This document shows positions 35,501-46,903 of a stretch of DNA of 64,000 bases, piece after piece. The stretch comes from Effrenium voratum (taxonomy: Eukaryota; Sar; Dinophyceae; Suessiales; Symbiodiniaceae), in NCBI GenBank assembly GCA_963377175.1, contig CAUJNA010000479.1, positions 62,001 through 126,000 on the forward strand. The letters are read 5' to 3'. The notes below the pieces were generated by a model that worked only from the letters and a program-made list of their open reading frames with translations, searched no databases and was not told where the DNA came from. Each line of letters starts with the position of its first letter. Within the stretch, counting starts at the first letter, position 1. The position numbers and the translations under genes are program-made.

Positions 35501-36040
35501 ATATATATATATATTTACATATATATATATATATGTATAGCAACATCAGGCGGTTGCGGTCGGAAATAAGCCAACGGCGGGCAGGTCCTGTCGGCTGCCG
35601 TACTGGAACAATTTATTGGGCCTTCCGAATGTGGTGAAGGTTTCCGTATGAAGGCGTGGAAGTAGAAACAACGCTAACATAATACAAGGTATTGCAGTAC
35701 TTGATATAGCAGTTCTTTAGTGGCACTCGTGTTTGGTACCCTTCCAAGAAACGATGACAACCAGAGCTGTGAACGTTTCATGGGATGCTTCCGGTTGCAG
35801 CTCTTTCGTTCCTTGCCTGTTGCCAACGGGGCTCCAGGACGCCGGCGTGTGGTCCAAACGACCCCCCAAAACGGTTTCCGCGGTTTCCCTTTGAAACAAA
35901 GAGTCCTCCCTATAAGACTACTAGTCTTTTGGCCGAACCGCAGTGGCTGGGTACCTCTTGCATCCTTTGCAACCATTGCTCTGTTGCAAAAGAACACTGG
36001 CCTCGGGTCGGCTTTTTTTTCTTTCTGGACAGACTCATTA
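32590..36040 (+). other. Unit 3 distal spacer
   Basis: Homologous to 13820-18420 of unit 1 without the minisatellite insertion. It includes the conserved blocks at 33541 and 34107, the block at 35137-35440 that is almost identical to 17473-17776, and an AT microsatellite (35497-35539). No supported gene. Confidence 0.4.
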
Positions 36041-36746
36041 CTGGGGTGCATTTAACAACGTCAAAAAGTCATTTGCGTTATTTGTGTGTTTATCGATGTT
36101 TATTTGTCGCTGGCAATTTCGAGAAACAATGGTAACTGGCTCGGCAAGGCTGGTCACCGAACAACTTCATTGCAAGGCTTACCACTTACCTTTTATGGTT
36201 TGAACTTGGTTTAACGTTCATGCGGAAATAACTTAGTAAATTCAAAATCACAGGAAACACTTCTAAGTCTGGGGGAAACCCTGCGTTGCTTGATCCCTCG
36301 TTGCCAACATTTGGCGGGTTTACCCCCTAGCGACCGACATGCAAGAATGACTATGCTACCGTACGAGGCGCTGGGGCTTTCACGATCGTCTCGGCCACGC
36401 GATGAGGCCACTTGATGCTGTCGTTCAAAGTCAGCCCAACAAGTTGAGCACCAGCGAGCCTTCGTTTTTGGGGCACCGCTTAACTGTTGAAGTTTGGTTT
36501 GTTCGGCCCTTTCGTGGCGCGATCTTCAGGGGGCTACCGACAAGTAGTATTTACTTGGGAGGTTACAATAACTTGCCATGGGTGTCTTGTTGCAGGCCAC
36601 TTTTGTAGTAGCCCAAGTAACTGAAACGTAGTTTTGGCTTGTTGATGACCACGCGCTAGGATGAACAGACTGAGACTGGGTCTCTGTGTGTCTCTGTGTG
36701 TACAAGACTAAGAGAGACCGTGTAGTAAGTACTCCTGAGGGCAGCG

Positions 36747-36953
36747 ATGAATCCTGCGTACATCACCACCCAGGACACAAGTGGCATCCTCATTTCAGAC
36801 AGCATCCAAGCTGCAAACATCAAAAAAGGAGGGGCTTCCCCGAACATATCCGAAGAGGACTTGCTGGGTGAGTCCGGCGTTTCAAGCCCGCCGCCCCCGA
36901 TCAGCTGCAATCCTGGCCTCCGCTCCTTCGCCGCCTTGGCGGGTCCTGAATGA
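36747..36953 (+). pseudogene. Exon-like frame in the left arm of the fold-back element
   Basis: Starts at ATG 36747 with MNPAYITTQDTSGILISDSI and stays open for 68 residues. The acidic part SEEDLLG is followed by GGTGAG, which could be a splice donor. The mirror copy on the minus strand of the right arm, read back from about 38343, starts MNREHIT and loses the frame after about fifteen codons. It may be a captured gene fragment; I recognise no family. Confidence 0.25.
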
Positions 36954-37333
36954 GAAGGAGGCCTTTTTGGAAACTCCGTAGCAGATGAATCAGGGCCGGG
37001 CTCGGGAGAAAATTATAATTGCGCAGCCACGGTCAACCATGCTACTTTTTCGTGGCTGCGAACGCTGTGTGGCCTTTGTCACGGAAGAGGAGCAACACAA
37101 CGACCGTGAACCTTACCTAAAGCTAGTTAAATGCTGCCGCGTAGTTTTGCTGAGTTGTTTTCCTCACAGAAACTGGCACTGTGCAGGGAACTGGCCCATA
37201 TTCTTCTGAAGATGACGGCTGAGGATGCCATCCGCTTTTCTTGGTTGACACATCGAAAGCGTTCTTGATCCTTCTTGCCGGCACAATGGGCAAAGGCTTA
37301 AGGCACCCGCTGCAATGAACCAGCTGTTTTTTA

Positions 37334-37679
37334 CCAAAAATAAATTAATTGCGGGTTTTGCAAAACTAAAAGTCTCGCATTTAAGCTAATCACTGTTTTA
37401 GCGGTAGGGCCGCGGGGGCCCCACCCTTAGGACAGTCGGTAGCGCTACCGACTGTCGTGGGGCACCCCGTGACATTGTTGAATGCATCTTGGGCTAGCCC
37501 TGGCGCGCTTCAAACAGCCCAAAAAACGATATCGTTGAACCGGGGGGGGTTGCTTACGACAGTCGGTAGCGCTACCGGCTGTCCTGAGGGTGGGGCCCCC
37601 GCAGCCCACCGCTAAAACAGTGATTAGCTTAAATGCGAGACTTTTAGTTTTGCAAAACCCGCAATTAATTTATTTTTGG
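37334..37679. mobile_element. 346-bp nested inverted-repeat element at the centre
   Basis: Near-perfect terminal inverted repeats of about 125 bp begin CCAAAAATAAATTAATTGCG at 37334 and end with its complement at 37679. Each arm contains its own palindrome: 26 bp perfect at 37431-37456 and 26 bp with one mismatched pair at 37558-37583. The arms here are far more alike than those of the surrounding 2979-bp element, so this looks like a younger insertion into its middle. Confidence 0.65.
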
Positions 37680-37706
37680 AACCAATGAGTTCTGAGGCTA
37701 CTCGGA

Positions 37707-37895
37707 TTGTCCTGTTTTGACTCCCGCGTGCCCCGCAGAGCTACCCCTACTGGTGCCTACTACACCCCTGAGGCCTACCAGCTCCCCCTAAACATCGCTT
37801 TCGATGCGTCAACCTCCAAGAAAAAGTTGATGGGCCAGCCCCTTGCCAGTTTCTGTGAGGAAAACAACTCAGCAAAACTACACGGCAGCATTTAA
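37707..37895 (+). other. Exon-like open segment in the right arm, unrecognised
   Basis: The frame reads ATPTGAYYTPEAYQLPLNIA and then SKKKLMGQPLASF. The corresponding left-arm sequence (37230-37330) shares only short blocks, so this part was replaced or deleted in one arm. No family assigned and no clear start. Confidence 0.15.
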
Positions 37896-39702
37896 TGCGA
37901 GAACTAGCTTTGGGCAAGGTTCACGGTCGTTGCATTGCTCCCCTTCCGTGAGAAAGGCCACAGCGTTCGCAGCCACGGTCTTGAACTTGTTGCACTTTTC
38001 CTTGGCAGTTTGCAAATTGTTTCACATTGAAAAAGTAGCTTAGCATGGTTGACCGTGGCTGCCCGCTGGCAATTTTCTCCTAGCCCGGCCTTGATTCACC
38101 TGCTACGGAGTTTCTAAAAAGGCCTCCTCCTCACTCAGGACCCGCCAAGGCGGCGAAGGAGCGGACTTGAAACGCCGGATTCACCCAGCAAGTCCTCTTT
38201 GTGGCAGCTTCATTTGCCTGCCTGCAGATGAAACACGATATGTTCGGGGAAGCCGCTCTTTTTTTGATGTTTGCAGCTTGGATGCTTGTATGACATGATG
38301 ATGCCACTTGTGCCCTGGGCGGTGATGTGCTCGCGATTCATCGCTGCCCTCAGGAGTACTTACTACACGGTCTCTCTTAGTCTTGCACACACAGAGACAC
38401 ACAGAGACCCAGTCTCAGTCCAACTCAGCCTGTTCATCCTAGCGCGTGGTCATCAACAAGCCAAAACTACGTTGCACCTGCAACAAGACACCCAGGGCAA
38501 GTTATTATAATCTCCCAAGTACGTACTACTTGTCGGTAGCCCCTGAAGATCGCGCCACGAACGGGCCGAACAAACCGGTGCCCCAAAAACGAAGGCTCGC
38601 TGGTGCTCAACTTGTTGGGCTGACGTTGAACGACAGCATGAAGTGGCCTCATCGCGTGGTCGAGACGATCATGAAAGCCCCAGGTCCTCGTACAGTAACA
38701 TAGTCACTATTGCATGTCGGTCGCTAGGGGGTACACCCGCCACATGTTGGCAACGAGGGATCAAGCAACGTAGGGTTTCCCCAAACTTACACGTGTTTCA
38801 TGGGTTTGACATTGCTAAGTTCTCTCCGCAAAAAGGTTGAACCAAGTTCAAACCATAAAAGGTAAAGGGTAAACCTTGCAATGAAGTTGTTCAGTGACAA
38901 GCCGTGACAAGCCTTGCCGAGCCAATTACTGTTGCTTCTCGAAATGCCAGCGACAAATAAACATCGAGAAACACACAAATAACCCACATGTTTTTTTGAC
39001 ATTCTTAAATGCACCCCAGATCAGGGGACAGGTTTTCGAACGAAACATAACTCCAGCCACACTCATTCTTTCCAGATTATTTTCACACAAATATGTGTGT
39101 GTTTAGCGGTTTCGTGCTTACTTGAGTAAAAACTCCAGAGGCTGGTTTTTGACCAAAAACATGGTAGCATAGGATCCCTTTGACCAGTGATTCCTTTTTG
39201 AGGCCATGAATCTGCCACCCAAGAGCCGAAGCTCAGTGTGTAGGATGCCATGTTGTGTGTATCAGACTTTCTCTTGGTTTGGTATAGACACGTATCGTGA
39301 GAAGGTCAGAGCTACGGCCATGTCAAACGAAGCAAACACAAATTCTTCATGAGCCAGAAGCCCGGCGGTCATTTTCGGAGGACCCCACCCAGCCTCAAGG
39401 CTTCCTTTTGCAGGCACGCAGGGTGCGCAGTTTGGGCCGGGGCCCCTGGCGCACAAGCGCTGAGCTGAGGGACACAGGGTGTCAGTCTCTGGCAAACACC
39501 TGGTACTCGGAAGCTGTTTTGTTTCTGAATGTTTGGCTTTTGCAGATCAATGTCACCCTTTGCGGTTGGCTTTTGAGCAGATTTCAGCATGACCAGTCTC
39601 AGAAGTCAAGTGCAACCTGACTTTGGATTCGGCTTTTAGCAGCTTTCGGCTTCAAAAGTCTCAGAAGTCTCCGCCTTTTCGCCTCTCACAGCGTCCCAAG
39701 CC

Positions 39703-42073
39703 ATGGCCCCCTCGGAGCTCGCGTGGCAGGCGTCCGTGGACCGGGACGGCTGGCGCTCCACGGCGCCGTGGCCCGCGAGCGGCGCCGAAGGCCTGGAGCT
39801 GCGCCCCCGGCCTCAGGCGCCCGACTGGTCCTGGGCTTTCCTCCGCGAGCTGCGGCCTGGGGCGGAGCCGAGGACCGTGGCGGAGGTCGGCTTCCACCCG
39901 GACGGCTGGCGCTGGGTCGAAGAGCAGCTTCCGGGCGGCCGGTGGCAGCGCCACGACCTCCCCGGCCGCGGTTCGGTGCGGCTGCGCTGGGAGAAGGCCG
40001 CGGGGCGGTGGGAGCTGTGGGCGGAGACGGGCGGGGAGAGGCTGGTGCTGGAGGCGACCTTCGGGGCTTTGCCGCAGTTGGAGTTGTACATGGATTCAGC
40101 ATATGTGGGCCTCTTCGATGTCTGCTTGCTTCCCCTGCCCGGGCCTGGAGCCTTGCAGAGCCCGCTGTCCGCCCACGCGCAACTCCAAGACCTTAACACG
40201 GAGAAGCTGCAGAAGGCGAATCCTTTGCTGACCCAGAAGGCGCAGAAGTCAGAAATGACGCAGTGCATCTTGCAGCTGAAGGAGCAGTGCGATGCCTTCT
40301 TGGCACCCCAGCTGGAGTTGTGTTTTAAGAAAACAGGTATGGTCACTGCGGTCGTCAATGAGCGGTGGTTTCTGTTAAGTTGACATATATTGGGAAGCGT
40401 TGGCTTTGAGCTTGGGGATTCTGAAAGTGCCGTATGCTGAAGCGATTTAGGTTTTCTGTTGATTTGAAATGTCTTTACTGGCGCACCTATTTCAGGGGCG
40501 CCAAGTTTCTGCGGATGTGACTGCCATGTTTTAATTGATTTTGCCAAGGCCTTCAGCTCCGACAATCCTCAAGCTGAGGAAGGTCCAGGCCTGTTGGTTT
40601 CCAAACATTCTGTCATATTGAAACTCATTGAAATCTGTCCGGAGCAAGCGTCAAAGGGTTCGCGCAGTCACTTGAGCACGGCTCAGGTGCAACCCCGGTT
40701 TCGGAAGATGCTGTGGACTCGTTCACTCTTGTCGGTGATCAGTCAGACATGTGCTCGGATACCAGCAGCTCGGCCAAGTGCTTTTTGCCGAACACGGCTT
40801 TGCACGGCGTCGATGGCCACTTGCTGCGAGTGGAGAAGTTGAAGATCGGGGACCGCGTGCGGCTGCTGGACCAGACCGAAGCCTCCGTGGTGGGCATGCA
40901 CTTGCACCGCGCCAAGAAGAAGCCTTACAACTTGGTGGAGCTCACTACGCGCCAAGGGCTCTCTACCGTGTCCAAGTCGCACCGCGTGGCAGTACCTTCG
41001 TTGGCGTCTGAAGGCGCACATCTGATTGGGGGTTTGCGATCTCATGTTTCGACTTCATCTATTCTTGCAACCTGGTTCAGCCAATATGGACTCTGTTTTA
41101 CGCTATCCGTTTCAAGTTGCTCCAATGCTCTACACACACTGAAAGTCATGCTTGCCCCTTGAAAGGAGCCCTGATCGTGCCTTCAACCAATCCATCCCCT
41201 CCTGCTTTGTGCGTGAAGTATCTTCTTACTTGAGCAGCTGGCCAGTTTCCATTCCCTGGCTTGGCAAGCTAAGCTGGAAGATGGAGGTCAAGCAGCGACC
41301 AAAACCAAATGAGCCGCATGAACACCAAGCCGCCAGAAAAGCCGTTCTGGCAAACGATGAGAAGACAAGTCCTTGACCATGTTGGTTCATGCTTAAAATC
41401 CTTATGGCCGCTGATCTTGCGAGGCGAAGCTTGCGAGGCGGAGCGCGCAGACCAGCTCGGGGTGGGCAACACGGTCTTTGTGGGTGGCAAGCAGCAGAAG
41501 TTGACCAAGGTCACCAGCCGACAGGATGGGCTTCCCGAGTCGGGTTGGCTCACCCGCCAGTTGAATAGTTTTGTAGGCTTCAGTTTGAAGGGGCGCATGG
41601 TATGTTTTGACCCCAATTATCCGACCACAGCGAAGAGCACGGGAGTTGGTTTATCCTCTGTCTACACTCAGAACTGCTGCCATTCGGGCCAAAACAAGGC
41701 TTGCCGACACGACGGTGTCTCGACCAAATCCAACCATTTCTTGGCAAACAAACGTAGTTTTGAAGGGCCCCCCAAACCAACTAGCCAGGATGCAACGTTT
41801 GCAAATGGAAGCTGGTTCAACTGCTTGTTAAGTTGTCGCTTGGAGGTGTAGGTCTAGGCAAACGGGGCTGAATTCGAGCGGGTTGGCCGTCGGAGCTGCC
41901 CTCAACTCGGTGCTTTGGAGTCGGAGGAGCGCACGCACTTGTACGAGGTGAGGTTGGAGCCAGACGGCCCGCTGGAAATGCTCCAGCTCCCGAGCTTCGG
42001 CTTGGTGACCTTTGGTAGCGTCGCTTCCGACCAGCCTGACGCAGAGATGGACGGCGGCGAAGCTGAGGCCTAG
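39703..42073 (+). CDS. Coiled-coil/Hint protein, unit 4 copy, short coiled coil
   Basis: Predicted exons are 39703-40316, 40557-40582, 40687-41013, 41424-41524 and 41927-42073, giving 404 residues with every junction in phase. The N-terminal domain is complete (MAPSELAWQASVDRDGWRST through LRWEKAAGRWELW). The coiled coil is cut to the last few heptads by in-frame deletions: QLQDLNTEKLQKANPLLTQK joins directly. The Hint part is almost identical to unit 2, with Cys at 40779-40781 and one Arg missing from the SSR tract. Intron 1 would begin GT here, where unit 2 has GA. If intron 1 were not removed, exon 1 would run 226 codons to a stop near 40383. Intact by inspection; expression unknown. Confidence 0.58.
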
Positions 42074-42680
42074 GTTTGCTTTGGATCAAACGAGCTGTGC
42101 AGAGGCGCTGGCCATGGAATAACTCGTCCAAAATGAGTGATGCAGTGATGCTTCACGTCAGAAGCTTCTTGTTTTGCTTTGCCAGCGAAATATGGATCCT
42201 TAATTCAGTTGGCCAAGGAGTGACGGCTCCCGTTACGCGTTGGCTTCTGCGAAGTGTTGCCAACCCAGCGGGAATCAAAGTCTGCAATGGCAAGCTGGCC
42301 TTTTTTTGAAAGCTGCCGAAGCGCTGCAAAGACAGAGACAGACACAAAGTGTGCCGAGAAGCCGGGAATTTCTTCAGAGCCCGCTGGTCTCCGTTTCGTT
42401 GGGATACCCTTTGGTTGGGACACGCCCAGTTCCCTGGAACCGCTCAAGACCCCAGCGCCAGCTGTGGCAAGTCAAAGTCAGGGACCTTCGACTCGATCGA
42501 CTCGGTCGGAAGCAAGTTCCGCCTGGCGTGTCGATGCCGCCGAGGCCGGGCTCATTGCGGCCTACCGGGCTGCTGCCTCGATTCCACGCAAGGCGAAGCT
42601 GGGCGAATCGACGGGAGCACAAGGGATGGATATCCCGACACCCCGAGATAACCTTTTTTGCCGCTTTGGAAGGGCTTTAC
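42074..42680 (+). other. Unit 4 spacer downstream of the Hint gene
   Basis: Near-identical to 21831-22458 of unit 2, then joined to 22857-equivalent sequence. About 400 bp is missing, at a point where both flanks read TTTGGA. No supported gene. Confidence 0.45.
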
Positions 42681-42873
42681 CGGAAACGAGGCCTTCGGCG
42701 TGCCTCACCGGAAGATGACGCTGAGACAAGGGGACCTGGTCCTTTACGACTCGAGGACCATGCACTGCGGAGGCGCCAGTGACAGCCTTCCATTTCTGAA
42801 AGGCTCCGTTTCTTACGGCCTTCGGTCCCTTTTGTTCTTTCTCCGTTTTTGGTCTGCCGTTTCTGTGACCAGA
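42681..42873 (+). pseudogene. Dioxygenase-like fragment, unit 4 copy, 5' deleted
   Basis: Keeps FGVPHRKMTLRQGDLVLYDS and the following RTMHCGGAS, but everything upstream of the Gly-Asn-Glu start of this block is deleted relative to unit 2. As it lies, it cannot encode a working enzyme. It confirms that the segment is not under strong constraint here. Confidence 0.42.
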
Positions 42874-43490
42874 CCCGGCAAAGCATGCGTTTTTGGGCGT
42901 TTCCTCAGTTTCTACCAGTGGACCAGAGTCCGAGCAAAGCAGCGGACAGGTGCCAACAACTCAGACCAGAGGCGGTCTGTCTTTTGCGCCCGCAGCCCGG
43001 GGGTGCCGCGGAAATCCATAGACCCTGACAGAGCAAGTGAGACACGCACATCAGATAAAACTAATCTAATCTACTCAGCACAATCTGTACAAAAGTCAAC
43101 AGTTTCAGAGGTGAAGGATGAAGGTGTTGCTCACAGGAATAAGCACTGCCTTTGGCGTGGTGTCCACCATGGGTCCAGGAATTCGCCCTGACGGGACGAC
43201 GTGCTGCTTCCGATCCGCGAAAAGGGAAGGGGCCTGGGATCTCCATTGGGACCATTTATAGATTTGAAGATGCACACGACAAGACTCAGACATACGCGGT
43301 ATTTTGGTTGGGCAAGAGCTGAGGCATAGGTTTCTACGCATTTCGGAAAATGCAAGCTTGTGGCTTCTTGCAGCTCTGGTGGCTTCCAAAAGCTTCCTTT
43401 CTGGGGGCTTCCTCAACGTGGGTCGGAGTCCCCCAAAGATGCCATGCAAGTGTTAGGAAGGTGTCAAGTAGAACGATTTGACGCTGCTTC

Positions 43491-43700
43491 GTGCCCGGTG
43501 TGAGGGCGCCGGTGTTTCTCGATCCTCCCAACGAGCTCTTCGCAGACAACCGGAACTTCCTGTTGAGGGAAGCCCAGCTCAAGGCACCTTGGGGCGGGCG
43601 TGGGATTCGGAGGTGTGATGCTCGAGCGAAGGGAGCTAAGCGAGTGCTCCGCAGTATGAGGGATCGTGTGCCGAGGGAGTTTGGGTTTGATGGGCCCTGA
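43491..43700 (+). pseudogene. DPP-motif fragment, unit 4 copy
   Basis: Same protein reading as the unit 2 copy (RAPVFLDPPNELFADNRN), with Asn in the motif. Flanking sequence also matches unit 2. Confidence 0.22.
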
Positions 43701-46700
43701 TTGAATAACACATGCTGTTATTGATGCATGCTGGGGTACCCTTGGCTGCGGGGTGGATGAATCAGGAGCTGACATTGTAAGTTTGCCGGTCCCACACTAT
43801 GGAACCCTAAAATGGAATGGGCCGATATGCTGCATATCCATTCGGCTTGAGTCCAGCATCTGCGGAAAAGGAGGCCTTGAAACCAGGAGCACCCTTCTGA
43901 TGGGTGCTTTACAGGGCAAGTGAAAGGACGGCGCATGGTTTTTTGGAGGGCCAGGTTTTTATGACACTTGAACGAGGGAACGACCCCTCCGAACCAGGTT
44001 CCCCGATTCTCCTATCTGTTTTCCGGGCGCCAGGAAAACATTCGACGTTCAACTTTCTCCGCCCAGCAAGGCGCCAGAGCTTTTTTTGCAGACGGCCATG
44101 TGCCCAGTACGCGTGTGGCCTCCCTGAAGCAACCACTGGGGAAACCAAAAGGACGGCTGCGTAATTAGGGCGCAGGGAGTGGGGTCGAGTTTGCGCCTTA
44201 TGTGGGCTAGAGTTTTTGTTGTTAGCGCCGAGCTGTTGCTATGCTGAAGTTGGGAGTCAGGTGTCCTTCCCCAGATGCCTTCGGGTCTTTGGGAAGTAGC
44301 CAACTGTGCGAGCGGATTCAAAGGCCCAAGGGCCGTAAAGAGGAAAGATCGATGCCTCGAAGGTCCTTCTCAGAGTGGCTTCTCTATTTCCTGAATTTGC
44401 GCTTTTCTATGCTTTTGCTCTGCAAGGGAGGAACTCGTGTTTCAGAATCGCAATCACCAGGCCTCAACAGTCGGGGGAGGCGTTGAGCTCAGAGATGTCT
44501 AAATGACGTGAAACTGTTTGCCGATAAAACGCATGGGCTGCATTCATTTGTCCAACACTGATCTTGCTGGTTCTGAGTAGGGAGTTGTCTAAGGAGTTTT
44601 AGACATGAGCTTGAGGGTCCATTCAAAGGAAACCGCAGGTAGGGTTCAGAGGGGTCATTCTTTCATCCCCTGCCTTGAGCCAGCATGGATACTGGTCCCA
44701 ACATGTCCCTGACAGAACAGAATGCCAGGAAGGATGCCTCTGCAGCGTGAATTGTGGCAGTGGGGTTATCCCAAAACAGGGGTTCCCCTTAAGAAAAGAG
44801 ACGCGTATTTGTGTATCCATTTAGATATGTGTCAAAATCGGGGAGGGTGTGCTCCTTTTGATTTCCCTTCAAACCACCCTGGACAAGGCACCCGTAACAA
44901 AAGCACACACGTTTGCGTCAAACGTCTCCGACCTCATTCTAAGCTTTCCAGAGCCTCTGGGCTTGGATTTTTGTTCATTTCCATCGGTTCCACTCAAGCT
45001 GTCTAGTTGGATGATTTGATGGGACATGGCAGATCTGGCGCTGGCAAAGTTGCGTTGGGCTGGTTCAAGGCAGAACTTCTCAGGTGGATGGGTTTGCCTT
45101 AAAGGAGAACCCGGAGAACCCTTACAACGGGTTCTCGGTTTCCTTTTGGTTTCAACCTAGAACACCAACCAAAACGGGGCCCGTTCCACAAAGCAAAGCC
45201 ACACCCAACAATATGCAGTAGGACTGGTTGCGGGCAATGCTTCGGAGTGGCCGTCATGGCTTGTTTGGCAGTTCAATCACGCTACTCTAAATCAACCTGA
45301 TAAGCAATGCCTCAGCCAGCCCTACAAATCCGCCACAAAAACAGTTTTGCCTGAGCCTGATCCCCAACTGAGCTTGCAAGCGGAAGGCAGGTCTTCTGCA
45401 TTCCCGTGTGTCAGTTTGCCAACGAAAGCATCCATTACTCTTTGGAATGGTCCACTGACCCAAGCACTCAGCACGTTTCCCGTTTCGATCTGGGCACAGC
45501 CTACGAGTCTTTGACGTCCAAAAGGCCCAACTGCTCAAAGTCAGACCCCTACGTGCCCTTCTTGGTGACCTCCTTTTGGTCCATACGATGTTCCCAAACG
45601 GGTGTGGCTCTTTTTGATGGCATGGTATCAGCTTGGTAAGGGAAACAACCCGGAAAAACCACCTGGGCATATGGCCTCAAGAGCTCCCAGATCTCACCGC
45701 GGAGCTCCGAGGCAATGGCGGCACGGCCGCGCTGGGAAAGCGGCGACAGGCGGGGTCCGTCGCCGGGTCCGTCGCGGGGTCCGCCCGCTTCACGCGAACG
45801 ACATGTCTCTGAGGACTCTGGTCGCTCGGCTCTTCTCGCTTGGGCCTGTGGCGAGCTCCGAAAAACCGCGTCGACCTCCGTTTCACGGGGCCGGTGCTGC
45901 CACCGTCCGGGGGCTGCCGGTGCCGCCCCCAGTCCCCCGCAAGGCGGGCAATTTCCGAATCTCCGTCTGCCAGTCGGAGCGGGGGGTTTTCCGTCCATTC
46001 CATCTGCTTGTGGGCAGCCCGTGTTGGGGTTGCCCCATGTTTCGATGTTTGGCCCACAGCCCATGCACGTTTTTGCGGGCGCGTTGAACGGCCCAAACGT
46101 CATGTCAACCCATGGTCTGCCGGCCATGTATGGCCGTGTTTCCGTGTTGAAGCAATTTTTATTCTGCGGGTGAGCGTTTTTTTTGTGTTTCCGAGGCTCG
46201 GTACCTGTTGGTGTGGTTGAAAGGGAAAGGAATATGAACAACCATTTCGAATATCTAGACGCTGCAATGACTTGAAGCTTGATTTGGAAAAGAACGGCGC
46301 AACTGGTCGCCTGAGCCTGCGCGGTCCGTGCCGAGGTTGCGCCCGAGTCCAACAAGGGGGCCATATGTAGCCTGCAGAGGAAACTGGTGGTGTTCCGGCG
46401 CGAAGAAACGTGGAATCCACTTGTGAAATAAATTTGGAGCGGCGCGGGTGTTCCAAGTCTTGACAAGCGTCAGGTGACCCTTAGTTGGAGGTTTTGAACC
46501 TCTAGATCTCGCGGGTGAATGGGAATCCAGCCCTCCAAGCCATCAGTCCAAACCGAAGCTGAAGACGTGCAGCCAGAGGCTTTGCAACGGAAAGGCCGCA
46601 GGCGCCGCTTTCGTTGAGCGGAACCATGCGCCTTGCGCAGGTCCGCCACGGGATCAGGGCTCCAGGACGCGGACCGGTGTGAACGCCCGGCTCGGGCCTG

Positions 46701-46903
46701 GCCCGCCGATGGTTTTCCTCGCAAGTGGCGGGTTTTGTGTGGGCAAAACGACCCCCCAAAGTGGCTTCCACGGTTTGCCTTTGAAACAAAGAGCCCTCCC
46801 TATGACTACAAGACTGCTAGATTTGTTTGGCCGAACCGCCATGGCTGGATACCTCTTGCATTCTTTGCAACCATTGCTCTTTTGAGAGAGACACTGGCCT
46901 TTG
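43701..46903 (+). other. Unit 4 distal spacer
   Basis: Matches 24253-27458 of unit 2, including the exon-like frame (45382-45639) and the GC-rich block (45660-46100). No further gene is supported. Confidence 0.4.

Larger units (their letters stand above)
36041..39019. mobile_element. 2979-bp fold-back (long inverted repeat) element
   Basis: Ends are perfect 15-bp inverted repeats: CTGGGGTGCATTTAA at 36041 and its complement ending at 39019. The two halves are inverted copies over most of their length. For example, 36400-36480 pairs with 38580-38655, 36660-36750 with 38335-38455, and 36940-37090 with 37940-38150. The arms have diverged by substitutions and small indels, so the element is not brand new. 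It sits in the tail of unit 3 at a site that is empty in unit 1 (18420-18432) and in the partial unit (about 49635-49646). No transposase is visible, so it would be non-autonomous. Confidence 0.75.
27980..39172 (+). repeat. Tandem array unit 3 (subtype A) with fold-back insertion
   Basis: About 8.2 kb of unit sequence plus the 2979-bp element at 36041-39019. It closely matches unit 1 except for the missing minisatellite insertion and several other small deletions, for example near 33920-33935. Confidence 0.8.
39173..46903 (+). repeat. Tandem array unit 4 (subtype B), 3' truncated
   Basis: Very similar to unit 2 throughout. It ends abruptly at 46903, where GGCCTTTGTTG is followed by CATTCTTTCATCCCCTGCC, the start of a spacer block of subtype A. 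Unit 2 continues at that point with GGACGGCTTTGG (27460). Confidence 0.8.
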
